NCBI RefSeq assembly: GCF_965243865.1
Contig: NZ_OZ251603.1
Coordinates: 3,038,001 to 3,102,000, forward strand
DNA from: Hyphomicrobium_A sp965243865
Lineage (GTDB): Bacteria > Pseudomonadota > Alphaproteobacteria > Rhizobiales > Hyphomicrobiaceae
DNA: 64,000 nt
Reading direction: 5' to 3'
Numbering within the stretch: the first letter of the stretch is position 1; each line of letters starts with the position of its first letter. Below are positions 16,555 through 25,720 of the stretch, piece after piece. A program made the position numbers and the translations under genes. The notes below the pieces were generated by a model. The model worked only from the letters and a program-made list of their open reading frames with translations, did not search any database and had not been told where the DNA came from.

Positions 16555-16591
16555 CGCTCTTGCGCGCTCGCTGGCCAAGTGGCGGCCCCCC

Positions 16592-16624
16592 ACCCTAACC
16601 CTCCCCCGCAAGGGGGGAGGGAAT
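16592..16624. repeat. CCCTAACCCTCCCCC palindrome
   Basis: CACCCTAACCCTCCCCCGCAAGGGGGGAGGG pairs around GCAA. It bounds the DUF559 gene on its 5' side, opposite the related element at 16197. Confidence 0.65.
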
Positions 16625-16639
16625 GAACGTGTGTCGCTC

Positions 16640-16980
16640 GCCGCGCAGCGGCAAGGGCGCAAGGCGCCCCGCGCCTAAGGCGCGGCTGTCAGCGCGCACG
16701 CCGCACGCCGCACACAAAGGCGCTCTCAGCTCGTGTCGCCATGAAAAAGGAGCCCGCGCAGCGGCAAGGCGCCAAGGGCGCCCGGCGCGAGCGCCGGCCA
16801 TCAGCTTGCGCGACCTCCGCCGCACACAAAGCCGCCCTCAGCTCGTGTCGCTATGAAAAAGAGCCCGCGCAGCGGCAAGGCGCCAAGGGCACCCGGCGCG
16901 AGCGCCGGCCATCAGCTTGCGCGACCTCCGCCGCATGCAAGGCCGATTTCCGCTCGTGTCACTTAAGAAAGAGCGTGTCA
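16640..16980. repeat. tandem repeat array, ~112-bp period
   Basis: The marker CTCGTGTC occurs at 16730, 16842 and 16953 (spacing 112 and 111 bp). Two full units are nearly identical: CTCGTGTCGC-ATGAAAAA, then a core with GGCGCCAAGGGC, CGGCGCGAGCGCCGGCC, ATCAGCTTGCGCGACC and CCGCCGCA. A degenerate unit precedes them from about 16640. The core matches the arrays at 7493-7769 and 34683-34735. ORFs here merely cross repeat units, so I call no gene. Confidence 0.82.
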
Positions 16981-16981
16981 G

Positions 16982-17335
16982 CTACTTCTTGAGACTCAAA
17001 ATATACGCGGCGACGTCGCCGATCTCTTCGCGCGTCAGCTGGATCTGCGGCATCGGCGGATGCGGAATGACGATGGCGCCTGCAATCGACTTCACCGTCT
17101 GATCCGGCACGTTGGCGATCTGCTCGAAGCTCGGCACGTCAGACGAAACCGTCGCGCCCGCAGCTTCCGCGCCGACGATATGACAGCCAACGCAAAGCTT
17201 CTCGGCGATAACCTTTCCGGTCTTGGCGTCCGGATGAATCTGCGCGAGCGCCGCTCCGGCGAGCGCCAGGGTGATGACTGCAATACCCGAAACAGCAAGA
17301 GCGCGCGGAGAGATCATGCGGGCAAGGAGGAGCAT
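16982..17335 (-). CDS. exported monohaem cytochrome c
   Basis: 117 residues with an N-terminal signal peptide (ALAVSGIAVITLALAGAALAQ) and one class I haem site, CVGCH, followed by a distal Met candidate in PHPPMPQIQLTREEIGDVAAYILSL, the usual C-terminal helix of small soluble cytochromes c. It acts in periplasmic electron transfer; partner unknown. The ATG at 17335 is chosen; 17317 is also possible. It might serve the xoxF dehydrogenase elsewhere in the window, but nothing in the layout proves that. Confidence 0.85.
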   Translation of the reverse strand: MLLLARMISPRALAVSGIAVITLALAGAALAQIHPDAKTGKVIAEKLCVGCHIVGAEAAGATVSSDVPSFEQIANVPDQTVKSIAGAIVIPHPPMPQIQLTREEIGDVAAYILSLKK

Positions 17336-17457
17336 CTGAGGGTTTCGCCTTTCTGTCCGTTGGTGGGAGCCGCAAGTCGGCTTGGCTCCCTTCCCTCCAC
17401 AGTAGCCCAATGCGGCGATAACCGGTTGACTAAGATCAGCGACAGCGCTTCAGGCAC

Positions 17458-17488
17458 AAAAAAAGCGCCGCTCGATTGGCGGCGCTTT
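17458..17488 (-). terminator. rho-independent terminator after the P450 gene
   Basis: Read on the minus strand, AAAGCGCCGCCAATCGAGCGGCGC is followed by seven T residues. The GCGCCG/CGGCGC stem extends with AAA/TTT. It lies about 70 bp past the P450 stop codon. Confidence 0.8.
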
Positions 17489-17556
17489 GTTTGCTTGTCC
17501 GTTGCTTTCGGCGGATGGCGCGACCGGCGCACCTAGCCCCGCAGCACGATAAGTCC

Positions 17557-18957
17557 TTAGCTCAGCTCACGGATCTTGAACTTGAGCCCGCCTTTCGGCG
17601 TCAGCGTCACGGTTGCGTTGATGCCTGCCGGATCGTTGCCGACGTACTCAGGGCGGAAGCGGCGCAGCAGCAGCGATAGCGCCAGCGTGTTCTCGACCTG
17701 GCTCATGGCGCCGCCGATGCAAGACCGCTTGCCGCCGCCGAACGGCAGGTAGGAATACTTCACCTGCTTCTTGGCAGCGCCCGCCATCCAGCGCTCGGGC
17801 CGGAACTCTTCCGGGTTCTCCCAGAAGCGCGGGTTGTGATGTGCACCGTATGAGAACAGCACCACGCGATCGCCAGGACGGATCTCCTTGCCGCCGATCA
17901 CATCGTGCTCGTTGGCGACGCGGATCAGCCCCCACACGGGCGGATAGATGCGCATCGTCTCCTGGATGAGCGCGCGAGTATAGGCGAGGGCCGAATAGTC
18001 GGCGGCGGTCGGCTCGCGATCGCCGTAGACTTCCTCGCCTTCTTTGCGAATGCGCTCCGCCATTTCGGGGTGGCGCGCCGTCTCATAGAGCGCCCACGCC
18101 AGTGTCAGCGCCGTCGTTTCGGTACCGGCCCACAGATACTGCTTGATCTCGTCGATCGCCTGCTGCTGGTCGAATTCCGGCACGTTCGGATCGGCGACGA
18201 CGGCCTCGATCATCTTCAAGAGGGTGCGCTCGCGCTCTTCGCGCGGGTCCGCGGCGAGCAGCGAAGGCGGCACGGCAGCCCAGGCCTCCATCGCCTTGGC
18301 GGCGTCCTCTTCGGTGATCTCGAAGATCTCGCCAGCCTGCTTCTTGAGGCGGATCTCCTTGTGGTTCATCACGTCGGTATAGGTCTTCACGCACTTGAAC
18401 ACGAAGTGCGGATTGAACGGCATGTCGCGGTCGAACAGCGCCTTGCAGATCATGTCTGCAGCGAGCGTCCAGGTCTGCTCCACCATTTCGATGGTCTCGC
18501 CGGACTTTGCCACATCCGACCAGATGTCCATCTTCGTGCGGATCGCCGCCAGGAAGTAGGGGATGTACTCGGCGAACATATCTGGATGGAACGCCGGCTG
18601 CTGCGGCATGCGGATCTTTTGCCAGAGCGCACCGTCGTTGGTGATCATCGACTTGCCGAAGATCGGCTTCAGTCCGTCGAAATACTTGACGTAAGCGTCC
18701 GCCTTGGTGACCAGCACGTGCTTGAAGTCTTCCGGCTCCGACAGGAGCACGATGCGCTGGTTGGCGAGGTTGATCGGAATGACCGGACCGTAGCGCTCCG
18801 CCATCTGCATCAGGATGTGTAGCGGGTTATCGACGCCAGCCTTTAGAAGCGGCGACAGCTTGAACCAGACGCTAGATTCATCGCCCAGGCCCTGCGCGTG
18901 GGCAGGTGCATCTGTTTCAGCGGCAGCAGGCGTCGGCTGCGTCGACATCACGGTCAT
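17557..18957 (-). CDS. cytochrome P450
   Basis: 466-residue haem-thiolate monooxygenase. The I-helix oxygen-activation motif is AGTETTA (residues 277-283), the K-helix ExxR is E333-R336 (ETMR), the meander has FRPERW, and the haem loop is FGGGKRSCIGG with Cys413. There is no transmembrane anchor, so it is soluble like most bacterial P450s. The length and GTETT motif resemble CYP102/CYP4-type fatty-acid or alkane hydroxylases, but substrate and redox partner are not deducible. GGGAGA 7 bases before the ATG supports the start at 18957. A strong terminator follows. Confidence 0.93.
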   Translation of the reverse strand: MTVMSTQPTPAAAETDAPAHAQGLGDESSVWFKLSPLLKAGVDNPLHILMQMAERYGPVIPINLANQRIVLLSEPEDFKHVLVTKADAYVKYFDGLKPIFGKSMITNDGALWQKIRMPQQPAFHPDMFAEYIPYFLAAIRTKMDIWSDVAKSGETIEMVEQTWTLAADMICKALFDRDMPFNPHFVFKCVKTYTDVMNHKEIRLKKQAGEIFEITEEDAAKAMEAWAAVPPSLLAADPREERERTLLKMIEAVVADPNVPEFDQQQAIDEIKQYLWAGTETTALTLAWALYETARHPEMAERIRKEGEEVYGDREPTAADYSALAYTRALIQETMRIYPPVWGLIRVANEHDVIGGKEIRPGDRVVLFSYGAHHNPRFWENPEEFRPERWMAGAAKKQVKYSYLPFGGGKRSCIGGAMSQVENTLALSLLLRRFRPEYVGNDPAGINATVTLTPKGGLKFKIRELS

Positions 18958-19187
18958 GACGTGTCTCCCGGCGGAAAAGCCGCAAAGAATGAGCTTCTAT
19001 GCCTATTCCAGCCAACGGGTTGTAAACTGGGCGACGAAACGGGCCCGTGCAGAACCGCGCACGGATTAGAACCGTGCCCCCCAAGGCTCGCCGAGCAGTA
19101 TCACCGGGCTGTCATAAGTGTCCATGCGACTGCGCGTTTCCGCTTCATTTTGGCGCTAGACCGCTGATCTGCTGCAACGCCGAATGG

Positions 19188-19865
19188 TCAGTCCAACGGT
19201 GGCCAATACAATGAATTCATTTGGTTAATCTGGAATTGCCGGTAAGCCACCCTGTCGCCTTCTACCTTCGCCGCCCCCGATGCGACCATCGCCAGCGCGT
19301 GGGGATAAAGACGGTGCTCCGCCTCCAAGATTCGCGCCGCCAGGCTGTCTTCCGAGTCGCCGTCGAGCACCGGCACCGCCACCTGGGCGATGATCGGCCC
19401 AGAATCGAGCTCCGGCCGAACGAAATGCACCGTGCACCCGGCGATCTTCACGCCGTCCTCCAGCGCCCGCGCGTGCGTATGCAACCCCTTGTACGAGGGC
19501 AGCAGCGAGGGGTGGATGTTGATCATGGCATCGCGCCAGCCCTCGACGAAGCCCGCGGTCATTTTGCGCATGAACCCCGCGCAGGCGACCATCTCGACGC
19601 TATGCCCACGCAAGGCGCGGTCGAGTTCCACCTCGAACGCCTCACGCGATGCGAACGCCTTGTGGTCGATCGCCTGGGTCGGAATGCCGAGTGCCTCCGC
19701 CCTGGCAAGGCCCGCAGCCTCGGGGCGGTTGGAGATGACGCAGACGATCTCCGCCGGATAGTCGCCGGCCCGCGCGGCCTCGATCAGCGACACCATGTTG
19801 GAGCCGCGCCCGGAGATCAAAATGCCGACCCGCTTCTTATCCGGGCCCGATGACGTGGTGCTCAT
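19188..19865 (-). CDS. purN: phosphoribosylglycinamide formyltransferase
   Basis: 225-residue GAR transformylase (third step of de novo IMP synthesis, using 10-formyl-THF). Motifs: phosphate-binding VGILISGRGSNMVSLIEA, catalytic INIHPSLLPSYKGLHTHARALE with the conserved His, and Asp in VRPELDSGPII. In most Rhizobiales purN directly follows purM. Here purM lies about 5.9 kb away (25721-26845, same strand), with an autotransporter, a porin and a recombinase-like gene between. Confidence 0.95.
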   Translation of the reverse strand: MSTTSSGPDKKRVGILISGRGSNMVSLIEAARAGDYPAEIVCVISNRPEAAGLARAEALGIPTQAIDHKAFASREAFEVELDRALRGHSVEMVACAGFMRKMTAGFVEGWRDAMINIHPSLLPSYKGLHTHARALEDGVKIAGCTVHFVRPELDSGPIIAQVAVPVLDGDSEDSLAARILEAEHRLYPHALAMVASGAAKVEGDRVAYRQFQINQMNSLYWPPLD

Positions 19866-19893
19866 TCGCGCCCATTAGCACGCCCGGGGCCGT

Positions 19894-19926
19894 CAGGCAT
19901 CCGGTGTCGGCGACCCCGGATGCCTG
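19894..19926. repeat. perfect hairpin between autotransporter and purN
   Basis: CAGGCATCCGG (19894-19904) and CCGGATGCCTG (19916-19926) are exact 11-bp complements with an 11-base loop. There is no U-tract on either strand, so it is either a weak terminator for the autotransporter gene or a processing/insulating hairpin. Confidence 0.6.
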
Positions 19927-19950
19927 GATGGTTATCGGTTCCCGACCGCG

Positions 19951-22900
19951 TCAGAACTTCACGCTCGCCTTGGCGCCGAATGTGTGCTGCTGCACCTCGG
20001 AGCCGAACAGCCCGTCGTACTGCGCCTTGATCGTCGTGCCATCGCGCCACACGAAGTCGAGCCCCGCGCCGACGTTCCCCATCACGTCCTCGACCTCGGC
20101 CTGCGTGGCAAAGCCGGGAACGCCCGCTGGTCCGCCGATGAAGCTGCTGGTGATCGTGACGTGGTCCTCGCTGTAGAACACCCCGCCCAAGCGCGCGAAC
20201 GGACGCACCAGCGTGCCGCCGTCGATCATGACCTCGCCGCCGATCTCGACAGCCGGAGCGGCGGAGAAAACCGTCTCCTCGCTGCTGGCGATCGACAGAG
20301 CACCCGGGCCGCCCTGCTCCTGTACCGAGCCGATCCAAAGGTGCGTTGCCTCCACGTCGATCATCGGCTTCGCATAGAGCGCGTTGCCGCCCATCTGATA
20401 GGCGACGCGCATGCGGCCGCTGAGATGTGACACCGTCTGGTCGCCGGTTGCCGTGGTGACGAGACCACCGAAGTTGATCGGCCGCGTGGTGTCGGTCGAG
20501 CCCGTGCCGCCGAACACTGCGCCAGCAACGACCCACGGACCGGCGACATGCTTCAGCGCCAGGCCAGCATACGCCCGGTCGATGTCTGCGCTCGCCCCGT
20601 TCGTGGCATCGGCGTTGCCCTGTTCGATGCCGCCCGCAAGGCCGAGCATTAGCCCGGGCGCTACCGCGACCTGCCCGCCCCCGGAGAAGCCCCACGTCTG
20701 CTCGTCGTAGCCGAGGCCCTGGGCGGAAGCGTTCTGATCAAGAGTGCGGCCCGTGAACGCCGCCCACAGGCATTCATCCTCGCTCACAGCGGCGAACTGC
20801 GCTTCACGCTTGTGGCAGCTCAGCAGCGAATTGCCGAAAGCGTGCGCGCCGTACAGCGTGGAAACGGCACTGTCGCCATAGATCTCCGGAGAAAGCTGAT
20901 CGAGCGCCGAGCGGTACTCGCCATCCGTGGTCAACGCGAGCAGCGCCGAGGTGATGTCGTCCAGCTTGGTCGGATCGGCATCGACCGCGTCGTTGAGATG
21001 CTCGCCGACCGCTGTCTCGTTCTGCGTCAGTCCGATATTCGGCGCGAAGCTGAGATTGTAGGAAACCTGCACCGTATTGGCGTCCGGGTAGATCAGGAAC
21101 GCTTGCAGCGCCGGGCTGGCGATCAGCTCGAGGCCGTTGAGCGTAACACCGTCGTCGGCTGTCAGCACTGTCGTCGTCCCGCCGGCAATTGCCAGACTTG
21201 CGACCGACAGCTTGACCGCGCCATCGAGGTCCGCCCCTTCCGACACGTCGACGCGATCTGACGTGCCCGCAGCAGCATCGAGATCGATGGCGAGCGTGCC
21301 GGTCGCGCTCTGCGCCAACCCGCCCGTCAGCGCCGTCGTCTCCACCGTGCCTGTTCCGCCCGGCGAAATGGTACCGTCGTTGTTGACCGTATTCCCCGCA
21401 CCGATGCTCAGCATCGTGCCGACCTCGAGCAGGCCTCCGGCCTTGTTGTCGAGGACGTTCGTGCCGCCACCGAGATCGACGTTGCCGATGATCTTGCCCG
21501 AATTGATGAGCAGGTCGTCATAGTCGCCGACGACGGTGATCGCATCGCCTGCGTAGCCCACGATCGTGCCAGCGTTCGTGATCTCCACCGAGCCATACGC
21601 CGAGTTGCCCGAGCCATCGTCGATGAGGATACCGCGGTCGTAGCCCGAGATGATCGCACCGGCGTAGTTCTTGATCACACCGGCGCCCATAGCGATGCCT
21701 TCGGAGTGGTTCGCGTTACCACCGCTGTCGACGCCGCCTGCTCCAGTGCCCTGGATGGTGCCGTAGTTTTCGATGTAGCCCGTGTAGTCGATGTCGACGC
21801 CGTCGCCGTCACCATTACCAACGCCTGCGTAGGCGCCGGTGATAGTGCCGTAATTGATCACAGTGCCATCGCCGTCGGAACCGACGCCCGAGCCGTTGCG
21901 GCCGGTGATCTCGCCCCAGTTGTAGACGGTGACGTCGTTGTCCGTGGTGATGCCGTGGCGGAAGCCGGAAATCTCGCCAGTTTCCATATTGTAGATCGTT
22001 CCGGCGTGGGCCTGCAGGTCGATCGCATCGCTGCTGTCGCCCGAGCCGATGACCCCGCCGGCATAGATCTCGCCGTAGTTTGTGACCGTTGCGGCCTCGC
22101 CCGGGCGGATGGCATCGGCACCTGTTGACGAGATCACGCCCGTAGCGCGGTTGATGATCTCGATCGTCGCCGCGGACGAGGAGAGATCGTTGAAGTCGAT
22201 GGCCTGCCCGCCCGTACCGGAAATTGTGCCGGCATTGTCGACGAGGATTTTTGCGGCGGTCGTAGTCAACGAGCTCTCGTAGTCGTCGCCGGCTGTGATG
22301 CGGATGGCGTCATCGGCAAGGCCGGTTATCTCTCCACCCTCGTAGTTGTAGACCTTGAATGAGACGAGGTTGCTAAGATCGCCATCCTCGATGTTGATCG
22401 CCCGTTCGGACGCTTCGATTAGACCGCTATTCTCGATGAGAATCGTTCCGAGCCCGGGCCTGATCGCGTCATCGTCGGGCGCCAGAATTTTCCCGGAATT
22501 GTAAAGGCTGAACACGCTCGTGGCCGACGCGTTCTTTACGAGGTCGAACACCTGATTGCCGGTCGAGGTCATGGTGCCGGCGTTGTTGACAGTGACCGTG
22601 CCGTTGGAGATTGAGGTGTTGATGCGGAAAGTGTCGCTACTGGAGGTTATTAGCGCGTCCTCGTAGTTATTCAACGTGATGCTTCCGCTCGAGAACGAGC
22701 CGGTATCGATGGCGCGCCCCGACGCCGAGATCGTTCCCCAGTTGTCGATGATCACGCCGGGCGCATTTGAGCCGCCGCCCCAGGTGATCGTGCCATTCAG
22801 CGTGGCGCCGCTGGCAACGGCGCCCTTGTCATTCCCGCTGACAGATTGATTGCCGGTGGCGCTAGGAACTGTGAAGTCGGCGGCTGCCGGGACGGAGAAC

Positions 22901-22965
22901 GAGAAGACCGAGAATGCGCTGAGCGCAAGAGCGGATGCACCGCTCAGAAGCGAAGTACGCGACAC
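19951..22965 (-). CDS. autotransporter domain-containing outer-membrane protein
   Basis: About 1,004 residues: signal peptide (SALALSAFSVFSFSVPAAADF), then a long passenger of irregular beta-helix repeats carrying Asn/Gly/Thr-rich turns (for example VNNAGTMTSTG, VINYGTITGAY, IENYGTIQG), then a translocator barrel from about residue 720. The C-terminus ends in a beta-strand with aromatic last residue (GAKASVKF), as type V secretion requires. The start is a GTG at 22965 with GGGGG five bases upstream, or the GTG at 22977. Likely a surface-exposed adhesin-like protein. It sits between purN and the porin gene on the same strand. Confidence 0.9.
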   Translation of the reverse strand: MSRTSLLSGASALALSAFSVFSFSVPAAADFTVPSATGNQSVSGNDKGAVASGATLNGTITWGGGSNAPGVIIDNWGTISASGRAIDTGSFSSGSITLNNYEDALITSSSDTFRINTSISNGTVTVNNAGTMTSTGNQVFDLVKNASATSVFSLYNSGKILAPDDDAIRPGLGTILIENSGLIEASERAINIEDGDLSNLVSFKVYNYEGGEITGLADDAIRITAGDDYESSLTTTAAKILVDNAGTISGTGGQAIDFNDLSSSAATIEIINRATGVISSTGADAIRPGEAATVTNYGEIYAGGVIGSGDSSDAIDLQAHAGTIYNMETGEISGFRHGITTDNDVTVYNWGEITGRNGSGVGSDGDGTVINYGTITGAYAGVGNGDGDGVDIDYTGYIENYGTIQGTGAGGVDSGGNANHSEGIAMGAGVIKNYAGAIISGYDRGILIDDGSGNSAYGSVEITNAGTIVGYAGDAITVVGDYDDLLINSGKIIGNVDLGGGTNVLDNKAGGLLEVGTMLSIGAGNTVNNDGTISPGGTGTVETTALTGGLAQSATGTLAIDLDAAAGTSDRVDVSEGADLDGAVKLSVASLAIAGGTTTVLTADDGVTLNGLELIASPALQAFLIYPDANTVQVSYNLSFAPNIGLTQNETAVGEHLNDAVDADPTKLDDITSALLALTTDGEYRSALDQLSPEIYGDSAVSTLYGAHAFGNSLLSCHKREAQFAAVSEDECLWAAFTGRTLDQNASAQGLGYDEQTWGFSGGGQVAVAPGLMLGLAGGIEQGNADATNGASADIDRAYAGLALKHVAGPWVVAGAVFGGTGSTDTTRPINFGGLVTTATGDQTVSHLSGRMRVAYQMGGNALYAKPMIDVEATHLWIGSVQEQGGPGALSIASSEETVFSAAPAVEIGGEVMIDGGTLVRPFARLGGVFYSEDHVTITSSFIGGPAGVPGFATQAEVEDVMGNVGAGLDFVWRDGTTIKAQYDGLFGSEVQQHTFGAKASVKF

Positions 22966-23083
22966 GAGAACCCCCACTGGAACACGACCCCAGCGAGGTA
23001 ACTCCCGTTCACTATGGATTGATGACGTTCAATTGAATCCGCGCGATGCAATCGCGCCACGCGACAAACGCGCGTCCTGCAAA

Positions 23084-23113
23084 CAAAAAAAGGGCCGCCA
23101 ACAATGGCGGCCC
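23084..23113 (-). terminator. rho-independent terminator after the porin gene
   Basis: Minus-strand reading: GGGCCGCCA-TTGT-TGGCGGCCC followed by seven T. A perfect 9-bp stem 33 bp past the porin stop; strong and unambiguous. Confidence 0.9.
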
Positions 23114-23146
23114 AAGTCGAGAGAGTAGGTAGATCGATCGCCCTGA

Positions 23147-24418
23147 TCAGAACTGGATGCGCGATCCAGCGATGACCATGTCGAAGTCGTCGATCGTGTG
23201 GTTGACCGGCACGGCAACGGAGCCTGTCGTGTAGTCGCCTTCGGCGTGGCGGTACATGACGTAGAGGTCCATCGAAGCGGCTTCGATGTTCTGCACCAAG
23301 CCAGCCGACCAGAAGGTCAGGTCAGCGCCGAGCGTCTTGCCCGGGTTGGCGCCGGCTTCGTCCTTGCGATACTCGCCGAACACCGTGGTCTTGCCGAGCT
23401 CATGCCACTTGCGCTCGATGCCAGGCTGCACGAACCAGGTCGTGCTGGTGTCATCGAGGCCGGCAGTGATCGTCTCGACCTTCTGCTCGCCGTAGCCACC
23501 ATAGACATAGAGGCCAGTCGGAGCATGCATCAGCGTGCCGGCAGCGCCCCACCAGGTGCACTTGAACTCGGTCGCCGTGCCGCAGCCGGTAGCAGTCGGG
23601 TCCGTGCTCTCGCCGTAGCCGATCTTGCCGAGCAGCTTGAACTCGTGGAACTCACCCTTGTAGGTCAGCGCGCTGTCCCACATGTCGTCTTCACCCCACG
23701 AAACCGAGGCCGTGAAGCCGCCGAACTCCGGGGTGTCGTACTTCACGACGTTACGACGGCCGCTCTGGCCGGGCGTGCCGTTGTTGAAGCCACGCTCGAC
23801 GTCGCTCCACTTCAGCGAGGTGAGAGCGCCGTTGCTGCGGATCAGGAACGCGCCCTGATAGACGGCCGAAGCTTCAGCATCCGAGACGTTACGTGTGTTG
23901 GCGCCGTCGGCATCGTCGAGCAGGTGATACGTCGAGGTGCCGTCGAGACCGACTGTGACCTTACCGTAGGTCTTGCTCTTGATGTACCAGTTGCTCTTGC
24001 GCAGCGTCAGAACGTTGTCGCTGCTGCTCGAGGGAGCGGTCTGGTTCCACTTGTTCGACGCGTGGCCGTTGACGCCGACTTCCAGCGTGTAGCCAGCCTC
24101 GAAGTCCTTATTGATCTTGGCCTTGCCGGCGAACTTGAAGCGCGACTGCTCCAGCGAGTTCGTGCCGACATAGACGTTGCTCTCGGTGCCGTCGTCCCAG
24201 AAGGTGACTGACTCGTTGACCCAGCCGGAGATCGTGAGGCTGACCTTGCGGTTGCCCTTCCGTGCCGTAGTCGCCTCGAGTTCGGCGACACGCTCTTCGA
24301 GATCGCTGCAGCAATCCCCACCGAGGTCTGCGGCTTGGGCGTTGGCGACGCCCAGCATCAGACCGCTAACGGCAAGGGCGGAGATCCACCCAGCCTTTAC
24401 TCCCCCACTCATACGCAA
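23147..24418 (-). CDS. alphaproteobacterial porin
   Basis: 423-residue outer-membrane porin with a signal peptide (SALAVSGLMLGVANAQAADLG), a short coiled coil (CCSDLEERVAELEATTARKG) typical of alphaproteobacterial Porin_2-type proteins, and a beta-barrel of alternating strands. The final strand ends IAGSRIQF with terminal Phe for Bam recognition. It contains conserved porin strand motifs such as GWVNESVTFWDDG and KYDTPEFGGFTASVSW. It is followed by its own terminator and is likely highly expressed. Pore specificity unknown. Confidence 0.92.
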   Translation of the reverse strand: MRMSGGVKAGWISALAVSGLMLGVANAQAADLGGDCCSDLEERVAELEATTARKGNRKVSLTISGWVNESVTFWDDGTESNVYVGTNSLEQSRFKFAGKAKINKDFEAGYTLEVGVNGHASNKWNQTAPSSSSDNVLTLRKSNWYIKSKTYGKVTVGLDGTSTYHLLDDADGANTRNVSDAEASAVYQGAFLIRSNGALTSLKWSDVERGFNNGTPGQSGRRNVVKYDTPEFGGFTASVSWGEDDMWDSALTYKGEFHEFKLLGKIGYGESTDPTATGCGTATEFKCTWWGAAGTLMHAPTGLYVYGGYGEQKVETITAGLDDTSTTWFVQPGIERKWHELGKTTVFGEYRKDEAGANPGKTLGADLTFWSAGLVQNIEAASMDLYVMYRHAEGDYTTGSVAVPVNHTIDDFDMVIAGSRIQF

Positions 24419-24607
24419 CTCCTACGCACTACGCACTAAACTGGCCTACGGCCCACGCAACCGGAACTCAATTACGCGACCATGCCGCCCAGCGGGGACC
24501 CTGCCGGATCCGCGCTAGCCGAGGCATCGATAACTTGGGGATTAGGGTCCCGTAAACACTGATTCGGAATATGACAATTTATGACGCATTCGCTTGGACG
24601 GATTGCA

Positions 24608-25294
24608 TCACTGCGACGTCTTATTCCGCGGCCAATGACCCTTCAGCATTCGCCGAATTGCTTCGGGATGAAACGGCTTCTTATTCGCGCTGACAAAGCC
24701 AACTTCAGCAAGCTTAGCGCTAATCTCGCGCAGCGTGACGCGATCCCCACTGACGCGGCTCGACTGATAGATGCGTTTCGCCATCAGCGTCGCTTCCGGC
24801 TCGATGTCCGCATAGCGACGCCGCCGCGCCGGGCCCGTTGATGCGCGGCGCGCGCTGACAGTAAGACGCGATGCGGACGAGGCCGACGCGGCATCAAATT
24901 GTGCTGATGCGGCAAGGATTTTCCGCACTTCCGGATGCTCGTCGGACTCCGCAGCGAAGGCATCCGGGGTGTCGGCAGCAATGAGGTCGATGCCGCGCTC
25001 GCGCAGGCGCTCGTAGCACACGATCCGCTCGAAACCGGTGCCCGACAGAAGGCTTGCTGTGCTAACGATGATTGTGCGAGCCGAATTCAAATCGACACGA
25101 ACGAGAAGGTCGGTGAGGGCGGCAAGTGTCAATGTGGGGATGACGCCGCTTTCTATTGCCGTGGTTATTTCACCGACAATTTCGAAGCCAGACGCTGTGG
25201 CAAAAGCCTGAATAGCACTTCGCTGGGCGACGCCGAAGCCTCGCCGCAAAAACGCAAGGGCAGGTTTCAGCTCCGCGCCGACTTTTTGGAGCAT
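24608..25294 (-). CDS. serine-recombinase-like protein lacking the catalytic serine motif
   Basis: 228 residues. The start KPALAFLRRGFGVAQRSAIQAFATASGFEIVGE aligns with the resolvase opening (normally ALAYLRVSTxxQxxSGLGLEAQR...FA...GFEIV), but the VSTxxQ block with the nucleophilic Ser is absent. TIIVSTASLLSG replaces the usual IVAKLDRLSRD, and ADTPDAFAAESDEHPEVRKILAASAQFDA follows the fold. The C-terminal region (TLREISAKLAEVGFVSANKKPFHPEAIRRMLKG) matches the recombinase DNA-binding module. The ORF is intact and GC-rich, so it may be a repurposed DNA-binding protein or a decaying one. The ATG at 25294 is chosen; the frame runs to 25423. Confidence 0.6.
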   Translation of the reverse strand: MLQKVGAELKPALAFLRRGFGVAQRSAIQAFATASGFEIVGEITTAIESGVIPTLTLAALTDLLVRVDLNSARTIIVSTASLLSGTGFERIVCYERLRERGIDLIAADTPDAFAAESDEHPEVRKILAASAQFDAASASSASRLTVSARRASTGPARRRRYADIEPEATLMAKRIYQSSRVSGDRVTLREISAKLAEVGFVSANKKPFHPEAIRRMLKGHWPRNKTSQ

Positions 25295-25481
25295 TAAACG
25301 GCTCGTTCCACAATCAAGCGGATTACGTGAATTTTCGTCGCCCTTGCGCGCACCAAGCGGCACTGCAGCCATCCGGCTACTGGGCAGCGGGTACGAGCCA
25401 CACAATCCCACCAGCAGGCGCAATGCCCCTGCACAGTCGGCTCACACTGCATCGTCTACCTCGCCCCGACCTTTCGGGATT

Positions 25482-25497
25482 CTTACGGATCCGTAAG
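25482..25497. promoter_or_regulatory. 16-bp perfect palindrome (operator-like)
   Basis: CTTACGGATCCGTAAG is fully self-complementary. It lies in the 426-bp gene-free interval 25295-25720 between purM and the recombinase-like gene, which otherwise shows no credible ORF. It could bind a dimeric regulator of the recombinase-like gene. Confidence 0.4.
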
Positions 25498-25720
25498 GTG
25501 CGCTCGCGCTTGTCACGATCCGTCACAGGAATGAAAGGCAAGAGTTCTTCGCACTGCAAGAAGCGGGCACAGCGGAGCGACCCGGCAGTCCGCGTTTGAC
25601 GGATTTGTGAAATGTGACGGCTGTTGCGCGCCAGGCACACGAGGCCAGGCCATCCTGAGAGGCGCGCGTCGGGCATTGCTGCCGCGAGAGTGGCAGCGCG
25701 AAACAGATTGGCCGCGGTGA

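Noticed and set aside
16741..16992. 83-residue repeated ORF in the 112-bp array
   Set aside because: It is produced only by repeat units reading through in frame; no ribosome site or homology seen.
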